Below are positions 8,113 to 15,415 of a stretch of 15,415 bases of DNA, one piece after another. The translations under genes and the position numbers were made by a program. Position 1 is the first letter of the stretch. Each line of letters opens with the position of its first letter. This DNA comes from Thalassiosira profunda (taxonomy: Eukaryota > Bacillariophyta > Thalassiosirophyceae > Thalassiosirales > Thalassiosiraceae): the NCBI GenBank assembly GCA_036939355.1, contig JALLAP010000364.1, positions 1 through 15,415 on the forward strand, read 5' to 3'. Under the pieces are notes generated by a model that was given only the letters and a program-made list of their open reading frames with translations, was not told the DNA's origin and searched no databases.

Positions 8113-10842
8113 TCACCCAAGCTGCGTAAAGAACGGAGCCGCCAATGCCTCCCGGGCCGTCGCTCTCCGGTTTGGATCGATTGTCAACAGCGATCGCAGC
8201 AAGTGGCCCAACCCCGTCGACCGATCGCGCTCCCGCACCACCTGCTCGATGGGCGCCATCTTTCGCACGTGCTCGATGCTGCGGGACGACAGGACGCCCC
8301 GGATCCGATGCCACCCCTTCGAATCGAAGCACTCCTTCGCCAGCGGATTCGTCGATTGGTCCAGCATGTCCTTCCGGAAGGGTCCCACCGCCCGTTCCAT
8401 CAGCGCCAAATGTTCGGCGTTGTCGTGCGTTGCAAACAGCAGTTCTCCTTGATACAACTCGGCTATGATGCAGCCCGCACTCCAGAGATCGGAAGGGTAG
8501 CTCCACCCCCAGCCCAAAATCACCTCGGGGGCGCGGTACTGCCGCGTATTTACGGTGGAACTCTTCTTCTCGTGGTTGTAGGTGGCGCCGCCAAAGTCGA
8601 TCAATTTGACTTTGGTGCTCACCGGGGCGCGCGCGGTCGATCCGTCGGAGCGCCGGTACGTCGTCTCCCCGTTGCTCGAGAGCAGTATATTTTCGGGCTT
8701 CAAATCCGTATGGATCAGACCGAACGACCGAAGGAAGTCCAACGCCTCCAGAAGCTGCCGCGAGAAGTCCCGCACGCAGTACATGGGAAACGGAGCGTAG
8801 TCGTGCGCCTTCAGGTAGTCATACAGAGAGCAGCCGAGGCATTCGAAAACGAGGCAGTAGTGCCCGGACGGCAGCGAGAATCGGTCGCGCATTTTGGCGC
8901 ACAGGTCCTTGTTCTGCCGGGATTGTTCCCGGTTGACGCGCTCGCAAATGTCGCCCTCGATTAGGGCGCTTTCGTGGTACCGAGGGACGCTGCGCACGAT
9001 TTTGATGGCCACGGTGGGATTGTCCTCTTCGCGACTCCGGGAGGAGGAGCGCCGGCTGCCGCTGCTCCCTCGCACTTGCTCGCATTGGACGACCCGGCCG
9101 AAGGTTCCCAGCCCGACGTCGCGCACTATGCGGTATCTGTTGTCGATCAGCGTGCCGGGCCCGCCTCGGAAGTGCCCTTCGGTATCATCCCTCGACGAAT
9201 CTGAGTGACCGCGGGTTGCATCTTTGTCGGATCGATGGCGGCGGCGCCTTTTCTTCTTCTTCGACCGTTTCTTCCGACTTTTGCTTTCGCTTCTGCTGAA
9301 AGAGCGTCTGTCGTGGCCGCCAATGTCATCTCTGTAGTCATGGCTGCGACGCGGGCGCTCGCGGCCGCTCGGTGGTGAATATGAGCGATCTGTGCCCCTT
9401 GCCCTTTTGTTTCCAGAGTAGTCCAAGCGATCCCTCCGGCGGCTGCGACTGCGACTGCGACTTTCATTGCTTGCACTGCGACTCCTGTGATTTTTCCTTC
9501 TCTTCTTGCCTTCCTTCCTCCGGCCGGTTCTTGCGCCGTCGTCCTTGTACCTCTCACGCGACATTGAATGCGATCTGGACCGCATAAATGGAGAGGATGG
9601 CCTCCTATCCCTCGGGTTTTGCATGTCATGATGATCCAAGTTCAGCCCGCGCGGAGGGGGGTTGTACGGCTCGTTCTGGAGCGGCCATTTCGCATTCTGG
9701 TAATCACGACGCGGACGTTGGGAGGACGACGACCGGTCTGACCAGGACGCTGATGATGAGCGGTGGCGCCGTGAGGATCGATGGCCGCGGCCCCTCTTTC
9801 CACCCTCTTGCCCGCCATCCCTTCGATGCCGATGCGACCGCTTCCTTGGACTCGCCCCCGATCTCTTGCCAGCCTCTTCTCTCCCCTCACTTGGCCCTCC
9901 ATCCCCATCATTTCCGACATCTCCTGAAGGAGCCTTGACTCCCTCGCTATTGTGCCCAGCTGCTGCTGCATGCGGATTGTCGCTGTCCTCGCTGACAATG
10001 TAGGCAGGGCTTCCGTTTCGATTCCTTTCCTCGTTCGGCTCCTCCCTCGGCCGGCGCCGGCGCCTATCCTCATCGCGACCGGGACTGCGTTCTAGTTCGT
10101 TGCGAAGAAGCATTTCCTCCCACTCCTCTCGACGGCGCCGCGCTCTGGCAAAATTTTCCTCTTGACGAATGCGTCGTTCTTCTTCTCGCCTCGTGCGTCG
10201 ATCGTCGGAGCGACTTCTTCTCCTGTGGTTCCAGCTGCGAGATCTGATTCGGGCTCCCCTCCCCCCGCGATTGCGATGCGTTGGCCCCTCGTATCGCCCG
10301 GGGCTGCGGCCGGGGCTGTCGCTCCTTCGATCACTGCGCCTGCGACGGCGATGTGGCGATGCGTTCCTGTCTCTCGGACGATGGCGGCGGTCGTCGGGGC
10401 TCTGGCTGTGGCTCTCCCCCCGCCTTCTGTCGTCATACCGGTGGTTTGATCTGCGGCCATCCCCTTCTCTTCGGCCAATCCTTTCCCGGCTTCGACTTCG
10501 CGCCCCCTCGTCGCCGCGCCTTCTCCGGCCCCGGTTCCTGCTGCCCTCCCGCTCCCCCCGTCGCAGCCACGCCTCCCTCGCCGAGCCCGCGCCCGTCAGC
10601 CCCGAAACGACCGTGCCAGGACGCCCCACCTCCAACTCGCCCAACGGACCGCGGCCGTTTCCATAATTCCCGTCCCTCCTACTATCAATATCTCGCGCAT
10701 TCCCAACTCCACGACCGCCCTCTGGACGGGAAGGGCCGCCCATCAGCCGCCCGAGCTCGGCATCGTACCGTCTCAAATTACTGATGTTTGGATTCTCTCG
10801 CCGCCGCGATGCCTCGCCGCCACCCTTATTCGCGCCGCTCAT
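8113..10842 (-). CDS. LAMMER/CLK-type dual-specificity kinase with long RS domain
   Basis: A single exon encodes 909 residues. Residues 1-560 are an Arg/Ser/Glu-rich RS-type domain with many SR/RS dipeptides and basic clusters (for example KKRSKKKKRRRR). The kinase domain spans about 567-906. It has a G-loop GLGTFGRV (577-584), VAIK with catalytic Lys614, HTDLKPEN (711-718, Asp713), DFG (749-751) and RAPEVILG. The family signature appears as EHLALMER at 810-817, a one-residue variant of EHLAMMER. All catalytic residues are present. The family phosphorylates SR splicing factors, and an RS tail usually gives nuclear speckle targeting, so the likely job is control of pre-mRNA splicing. An SR-rich insert (about 591-608) lies in the N-lobe between G-loop and VAIK. 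The start Met lies just before SGANKGGG. The gene is divergent from the RWD gene. Confidence 0.93.
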   Translation of the reverse strand: MSGANKGGGEASRRRENPNISNLRRYDAELGRLMGGPSRPEGGRGVGNARDIDSRRDGNYGNGRGPLGELEVGRPGTVVSGLTGAGSAREAWLRRGEREGSRNRGRRRRGDEGARSRSRERIGRREGDGRRSNHRYDDRRRGESHSQSPDDRRHRPRDRNASPHRRRRRSDRRSDSPGRSPGRYEGPTHRNRGGRGARIRSRSWNHRRRSRSDDRRTRREEERRIRQEENFARARRRREEWEEMLLRNELERSPGRDEDRRRRRPREEPNEERNRNGSPAYIVSEDSDNPHAAAAGHNSEGVKAPSGDVGNDGDGGPSEGREEAGKRSGASPRKRSHRHRRDGGQEGGKRGRGHRSSRRHRSSSASWSDRSSSSQRPRRDYQNAKWPLQNEPYNPPPRGLNLDHHDMQNPRDRRPSSPFMRSRSHSMSRERYKDDGARTGRRKEGKKRRKNHRSRSASNESRSRSRSRRRDRLDYSGNKRARGTDRSYSPPSGRERPRRSHDYRDDIGGHDRRSFSRSESKSRKKRSKKKKRRRRHRSDKDATRGHSDSSRDDTEGHFRGGPGTLIDNRYRIVRDVGLGTFGRVVQCEQVRGSSGSRRSSSRSREEDNPTVAIKIVRSVPRYHESALIEGDICERVNREQSRQNKDLCAKMRDRFSLPSGHYCLVFECLGCSLYDYLKAHDYAPFPMYCVRDFSRQLLEALDFLRSFGLIHTDLKPENILLSSNGETTYRRSDGSTARAPVSTKVKLIDFGGATYNHEKKSSTVNTRQYRAPEVILGWGWSYPSDLWSAGCIIAELYQGELLFATHDNAEHLALMERAVGPFRKDMLDQSTNPLAKECFDSKGWHRIRGVLSSRSIEHVRKMAPIEQVVRERDRSTGLGHLLRSLLTIDPNRRATAREALAAPFFTQLG

Positions 10843-11153
10843 TTCAGACCGTCCAAATGGGGCCTAGAACACTCCTCCCGCCCCCTCCCGGCCTGCGTCC
10901 ACGCCGTCTGCTGGCAGACGCGGGGCGGGGGGCATCGGGCATAAGGAAGCAAGCCAGAGCCAGCAACGCAACGCAACGGCAAGGGATGGAGCTTTTCGAC
11001 GCCTCGTCCTTCCGTCCCTCCCCGGCCCTCAGCACTCAGCACATCACACGACCGTTCCTCGATCGCCCCGTCCCGCGCGGCCCCACGCGGCCTCTCCTCC
11101 GTTGCCGGCCATCGCCGCTATCCCAGCATAGCGCCTGGCTGTGGGGACTCATC
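10843..11153. promoter_or_regulatory. Divergent intergenic region between kinase and RWD gene
   Basis: These 311 bases hold both promoters. A G-rich tract lies at about 10919-10932, and three tandem GCAAC units at 10963-10977. The RWD frame remains open through most of the stretch, with an in-frame ATG at 10986, so a longer N-terminus is possible. The sequence there reads as low-complexity Pro/Arg-rich filler, so I treat it as 5' UTR and promoter. Confidence 0.5.
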
Positions 11154-12669
11154 ATGTCGTTGCCCTCATCCATTTCGGAGGAGGTGAATGAGGCCAAAGG
11201 GCTCTTCCCGTGCGTCCACGTCATCACATCAACGCCATCGTTCCTAATTGCAACGTACGAACGCACCCCCTACACGCGGATAAAGATGACTCTCACCTTC
11301 CCCGGCGACTACCCATCGCACCCATTGGCTGTGAATGTCGAACAATCTGCGTCCGTCCCTCCAGGTGAGTGTCTCAGCATTTGAACTGATGTGCATATGA
11401 TGTGTATTAGGTGATGCTGACTTTTGCTCGCTTTGCAAAGGTCTGAAGAGGAAATTGGAGAAGGAGCTGAACGGCTTGGCATCAGAAAAGGCCGAGCTCG
11501 GGCACTTCGACCAAGTGCGGACGGTGTGGGAGCGCTTGATATCATTTGTGGATACCAACCTCTTCTTTCCGTGCTGGAAGGAGCTGAAGAAAAGCCTCGA
11601 ACTTGTGCAAAAATCCAATGCATCTGCAAAGACGAGCACATCAAAACAATCCACTTTATCCATCATCAGTGAATCGAAGGGGGTGATCAAACTGTCACTG
11701 CACAACGAGGCATACCGATACAGTTGCAAACTCACAATCGATCCAGCGTATCCAGACTTTTCGACGGGCAAGTCCTGCCAGCTGCAATTGCAAACGACCA
11801 ATCTACCAGCTTCGATCGAAAAGATGATCACGTCACAGGCAGAAGAGATTGTACGACGAATGCAGGAAGGGCTATCCTCAGAACGGGCCTTGCAGATGAG
11901 CAACCCAATCAAAGTGCCAAAGAACTTTCACCTCAACACGGAGGAGTTCAAAGCGAACAAGGGTCGTTTGACGAACGAGACGATCCAAAACATCAAGCAC
12001 GATACGGAGGCGTTGAAAAAGGTGGCCGACCTGAGGAAGACCGAGGCGGCCGCGGTGCGAGCCCCGGGCGACAACGGCTACGTCGATATGAAGGCCCTCG
12101 CGAAGGAACGAAAAGACGCGCGGCGGAAGATCCACAAACTCACCGAGGAGGAACGAGCGGCCGATGCAAAGCTCGAAGAGAAGGAGCAGCAGGAGATGCT
12201 TGAGGAGAAGAAGAAGTCGGCGGGGTATTACGATCTATACGATGCGCCGCCCGGAGGGACGATTGACCCACAGCCCTGCCTGCTGGTAGTGGTGACGTTC
12301 TTGGTGGACATAACGACCGCGTTAATCGAGCGAAAATGTCCCAAGTGCCAGGAAAAAGTATTACCAAAAGATCCGCACGATTTGAGCTTGATGTACGGCA
12401 GTGCGAGCGTTCACGGCAAGGAGAAAGATATCGCCAAGGAGAAGAAGAAAATGCGGCCGATGCGCACCTTTTGCGGATGCTGGTATCACAAGGCCTGCCT
12501 CAATGCATTCCTGACCGAGCCGCCGTTTGGATTGGAGTGCCCCACGGAGAATTGCGGACGGCGTGTGTTTCACCCAGACTGGCCGGGAGACATCAAACAA
12601 TTGGAGCGTGAGTGGGCGGCCAAGCAGGCGCGGCTGCGCGAAATCGAGGACGCGATGCTCTTCTTATAA
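11154..12669 (+). CDS. RWD-domain protein with C-terminal RING-like zinc site
   Basis: Exons 11154-11364 and 11441-12669 with a 76-base intron (GTGAGT..TTTGCAAAG) give 479 residues. The first 90 residues look like an RWD fold: an N-terminal helix, strands, FPGDYPSHP, then VPPGLKRKLEKEL at the splice junction. A second RWD-like segment may follow at about 155-215 (YRYSCKLTIDPAYPDF, then a long helix). Residues about 260-330 are a highly charged Lys/Glu coiled coil. A Cys/His cluster near the C-terminus (C370, C373, C415, C417, H420, C423, C437, C442) reads as an atypical RING with a roughly 41-residue basic loop after the first Cys pair. RWD-RING proteins are often E3 ubiquitin ligases that bind E2 enzymes. 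That role is inferred, and the substrate is unknown. The start at 11154 fits the RWD domain boundary. Confidence 0.8.
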
Positions 12670-12722
12670 CACCGAACAGATGGATTTCTCAGTTGGTTTC
12701 TGGTACCCCCTGCAATTGCACC

Positions 12723-12741
12723 ATGATGATTGTATGATGAT
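12723..12741. repeat. Short ATGATGAT direct repeat in convergent gap
   Basis: Two ATGATGAT-type units separated by TGT lie in the 143-base gap between the stops of the RWD and NOL12 genes. They probably form part of overlapping 3' UTRs. No function is assigned. Confidence 0.6.
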
Positions 12742-12812
12742 GTGCGCACATTGATCGGAACTGCTCATCTCTGGCACTCCACCATTTGCAATGCGCCTAT
12801 CTTCCATCGGTC

Positions 12813-13634
12813 CTATCTTCGGCCCTTCTTCTTCCTTCCCCGTTTGCCCTGACGCTCTCCCTCCCCGTCGTCCTTCCCACCCTTGGCCTTGAACTTGGCC
12901 AGCGCCTTCTTCGCGTACTTCAAATCCCCGCCCTTCGCCATCCCCTTCATCGAACTCGCGCCGTGCTGCCCCTTCCTGCCCCCGCTGTGCCCGCCCTTCT
13001 TCTTGTGGCCCAGGGTGCCCTTCACTTCGGCAATGTAGCTTTTGACGTGGCCCGCCTTGCGCTGGGCGTCGTCAATGTGGTCGGCGCCGTGTGTGGCACG
13101 GGCGAAGAATGCGCGGTCGTCGTCGGAGTCCCCGTCGTCGTCCGGTATGCCGAATGTGGTGGTGACGGATACTGTCCCGCCGAATTGGAGGGCGGTGCGC
13201 TCGTCGCGGAAGGTCGTGGTCTCCCGCTCCCCGTCTTCTCTGTCGTCTTCCACTTCGCCATCGCTGTCGCCTCCTCCATTACCGCCATCATCGCCACCGG
13301 CCCGCAGCGCCCGCTTGTTCCGTTCGATATCCTCAATCTCCCCAATCTTCGCCTCGCGCTGCTCCTTCCTCTCCTCCAGCTTGGCCTTGCGGTCTTTCAC
13401 CTTCTGCATCGCCAGTCCGAACGCCCGCCGTTCTTTCTTGCGCGAGGCGAAGCCGGTGAGGTACTCCCGGCGGGAGGTGGAGTCGAAGGAGATCTCCAGT
13501 TTTCGCGGCCGGCGGGGGGCATCTCCTCCTCCGCCGCGGAAGCTTCCTCCGCCGCTGCGGCGGCCACCGCCGCCACCGCGGCCGCCGCCCTTCTTGTTGG
13601 CCTTGGGGCCGCCCTTGTCGTGGGTGCGTCCCAT
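12813..13634 (-). CDS. NOL12/Rrp17-family nucleolar protein
   Basis: A single exon encodes 273 residues. After a basic Gly-rich N-terminus (1-43, RGG-like), the family core is visible: LEISFDSTSRREYLTGFASRKKERR at about 46-70 (quoted here with its parts LEISFD, REYLTGF and RKKERR as the key elements), followed by a long charged helix to about 108. Then come an acidic linker (about 113-160), TTTFRDE and VSVTTTFGIPD, and a Lys/Gly-rich tail with KYAKKALAKFKAK. NOL12 (yeast Rrp17) acts in the nucleolus in pre-rRNA processing; the yeast protein is a 5'-3' exonuclease for 60S maturation. The whole length and order fit. It is convergent with the RWD gene and divergent from the J-domain gene, 377 bases away. 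Confidence 0.82.
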   Translation of the reverse strand: MGRTHDKGGPKANKKGGGRGGGGGRRSGGGSFRGGGGDAPRRPRKLEISFDSTSRREYLTGFASRKKERRAFGLAMQKVKDRKAKLEERKEQREAKIGEIEDIERNKRALRAGGDDGGNGGGDSDGEVEDDREDGERETTTFRDERTALQFGGTVSVTTTFGIPDDDGDSDDDRAFFARATHGADHIDDAQRKAGHVKSYIAEVKGTLGHKKKGGHSGGRKGQHGASSMKGMAKGGDLKYAKKALAKFKAKGGKDDGEGERQGKRGRKKKGRR

Positions 13635-14011
13635 GTTGACGCCGTTAGGAGAGAGGATGATGTGGTGTGCAGGGTGCAGGGTGTGGGTGTGGGTGAAGAT
13701 GTGGATGTTGTTGCAAAGAATGAATGGCTGTCAATGGTGACGCGACAGCTTTTCTACTTTCTTATTTCACTTTTCAAGATAAATTATGATGAATAATGTT
13801 ATTATCGAGCTCTACCAGATTCCCCTCAGGTTGGAGTTACTTGCTTTGTCCTCGCTCGGTCCTGCTCCCCTCTCCCCTGCCCTTCGTGCACCGTTTCGTC
13901 TCATGGCCCCGCCCTGCTCTTGCATCTATCTCACAGCGCCGTTGTTGCTCCATTCTGGTCAATAGCCGCCAGGAGTTCTCGGTGTAGCGCCGGCGGCGCC
14001 TATTTGCAACT
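13635..14011. promoter_or_regulatory. Divergent intergenic region between NOL12 and J-domain gene
   Basis: These 377 bases hold both promoters. The centre (about 13745-13815) is A+T-rich (TATTTCACTTTTC, AAATTATGATGAATAATG). TTGCAA palindromes lie at 13711-13716, on the NOL12 side, and at 14004-14009, two bases before the J-domain ATG. The NOL12-proximal part holds a GT/GGGTG-rich repeat. I see no other gene. Confidence 0.5.
13667..13695. repeat. GTGCAGG / GTGTGG tandem repeat
   Basis: Two GTGCAGG units run directly into two GTGTGG units, 33 bases upstream of the NOL12 start. On the transcribed strand of NOL12 this is a CA/CCC-rich 5' leader. It is probably a simple-sequence expansion. Confidence 0.65.
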
Positions 14012-15415
14012 ATGAAAACGTACCAATTGAAATTCCTTGCGTGGGTCTTCTCGGCATTCTTGCCGCCCGACGACCCCGACGCCGAGCGGGACGATTACTA
14101 CGAGCTCCTCGGCGTCGCCCCGAATGCTAACGCCGACGATATCAAGAAGGCCTACCGCAAGCGCTCCCTCCAGGTGAGGCAGTTATGTAGTGCATCATTT
14201 GCAAAACGTTCACATCACGTGCTCACTTCCTTGCCCCTTCCACTTTCCATTACAGCTCCACCCCGACAAGCTGCGCCAGCGGGGGATGCGCTACAACGGC
14301 GAGGTCATCACGGAGGACGAGGCCCGGTCGCAATTTCAGCACATGAAGGCCGCCTACGACACCCTCAGCGATCCGAAGAAGCGGCAGGTGTACGACGCAT
14401 TGGGGCACCGGGGCATGGACGTGGTCAACAACCCCTCCCACGCCTACGATCCCCACGTCCTGGTGAGCAACCTCGCCAAGAGCTCGGTCTTCGACCGGGC
14501 CAAGCTGATGGCGCTCGTCGTCGTCTTCTTCGGACTGGTCCTCCTCCAGCCCATTTTGATCTGCGCCAAGATCGACCAAATGCTGGCCAAGGACGGGGGC
14601 GCGTTGGAAGACGCCAGCTGGGTGGCCCTCCTCGTCCCCTTTTGGATCTTTGCCGTTTGTTACGGAGCCCTCCTGGTCATTGGGGCGCTCCCCCGGCTCC
14701 GCGGCGGCTCGGTCGACTACACCGCCGCGCTGCCCCTACTCAGCTGGATCTCGTTTGTTTTGGGAGTGTTATTCCTCACGCTGAAATTCGACAATGCCGT
14801 TTCTTGGACTTACGCGGGGGTGTTTATCCCATTCTACTTTTGGATGTTCTTCCGGCTGGTCGAGGCGTGGAAGGACCGGCGGGACGTGACGGAGTCCATC
14901 GAGAAAATGGTGACGATTGAGTATATTGAGAAATACGTGATCAACGAGACGAAGCAGGACGAGGGTGGGAACGACATCGAGGACCAGCTCCACAGACATT
15001 ACAACGATCTCAATGAGGAAGAGCGAGACAAGATCAACGAGGATCACATCATTGTGCATGTGCCGCCCAAACCGCAGGCTCCGGGGACAGACGAGGTCGA
15101 CGAAGAGGACGAAGAGCTTGAACGGATCGAGCGCAGTCCTGAATATCAAGAAGCAAAGGCTCGGCACGAAATCGCCAACAAGTCCATCTGGCGCATCATC
15201 CTTCCGGAGATCCCTCTGATCGTTCTCGTCATTGTGCACCTCGACCAAAACAAAGACTGGAACTGGGGCGTGACGTTCCTGCCGCTCTGGTTGGCCATGT
15301 TCTTCGAGTGCTGCGGCGGGTGCTACCACTTCTTTTGCACGAGCGCCCTGGCGAGAATCGAGTTGCAGGAGCAGATGCAAGACCACTTTGCCAAGGAGCA
15401 GGGAGACAAAACAAC
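14012..15415 (+). CDS. J-domain protein fused to TMEM185-like multi-pass membrane region (partial, 3' end outside window)
   Basis: Exon 1 is 14012-14173. An 82-base phase-0 intron (GTGAGG..TTACAG) is followed by exon 2 from 14256, which is open to the window edge; 440 residues are visible. The J domain spans about 27-100: DDYYELLGVAPNANADDIKKAYRKRS, given here by its key parts YYELLGV, IKKAYRKRS and HPD (56-58), then AYDTLSDP..R..YDALG. The intron lies two codons before HPD. After it come hydrophobic segments near 138-158, 177-198, 213-232, 239-256, 367-383 and 393-404, and an acidic soluble linker (about 260-360). The motif (L/I)-D..W..(V)F(I/L)P recurs at D161, D233 and D384, as in TMEM185 proteins. 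It probably recruits Hsp70 at an ER or other endomembrane surface. The J-domain call is sure and the TMEM185 similarity is from memory. Confidence 0.85.

Noticed and set aside
8145..10784. Several long open frames antisense to the LAMMER kinase (for example 8203-8964 and 10169-10666)
   Set aside because: They mirror the G+C-rich and Arg/Ser-rich codons of a kinase whose every catalytic motif is present, and their proteins show no domain structure.
12723..12820. Possible C/D-box snoRNA starting at ATGATGA
   Set aside because: A C-box-like ATGATGA is present, but no CTGA D box follows within a normal distance and no terminal stem is visible.
12786..13796. 336-codon plus-strand frame over NOL12
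   Set aside because: It is an antisense shadow of the Lys/Glu/Gly-rich NOL12 codons. The Leu/Val/Ala runs come from reversed repeats, and the opposite strand has a recognisable family core.
14769..15386. 205-codon minus-strand frame over the J-domain gene
   Set aside because: The plus strand is open from 14256 to the edge with J-domain and membrane motifs, and the minus frame reads as hydrophobic reversed codons.

Overview
The window is nuclear DNA of a eukaryote, most likely a photosynthetic or closely related stramenopile (diatom-like alga). Genes are compact and intron-poor. Introns are short (66-98 bases within coding genes) with GT..AG ends. TGA acts as an ordinary stop, and G+C is somewhat above half by eye. 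The lineage guess rests on three protein types I associate with diatoms and relatives: a MYND/RING-like plus Sel1-repeat protein, a PT-rich secreted or anchored Cys-module protein, and a small protein with a conserved RPYT..LYYS..D.RRFKREYR block. It is an inference, not a proof.

Layout, left to right. 1-163 may hold the spliced tail of a gene entering from the left. 354-1535 (-) is a PMP34-like peroxisomal member of the mitochondrial carrier family. 1939-3035 (+) is a zinc-finger/RING/Sel1 protein. 3491-5794 (+) is a four-exon, Ser/Thr/Pro-rich, membrane-anchored protein with two identically spaced cysteine modules. 5965-6780 (-) is an uncharacterised protein carrying SILK-type and RVxF-type PP1-docking motifs. 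7656-7916 (+) is a small predicted membrane protein, possibly with a 5' UTR intron and a uORF that overlaps its start. 8113-10842 (-) is a LAMMER/CLK kinase with a long RS domain. 11154-12669 (+) is an RWD plus RING-like protein. 12813-13634 (-) is a NOL12/Rrp17 ribosome-biogenesis protein. 14012 to the right edge (+) is a J-domain protein fused to a TMEM185-like multi-pass membrane region.

Genes mostly alternate in strand. This gives four divergent pairs with shared 0.3-0.9 kb upstream regions and three convergent pairs with 140-200 base gaps. I see no operon, mobile element, CRISPR array, tRNA or rRNA. Several genes fit housekeeping nuclear RNA and protein work (the RS-domain kinase for splicing, NOL12 for pre-rRNA). 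I see no single pathway linking them all. The least described items are the PP1-docking protein, the duplicated Cys-module protein, the J-domain/TMEM185 fusion, and an excess of the palindrome TTGCAA, often close to gene starts or inside introns.
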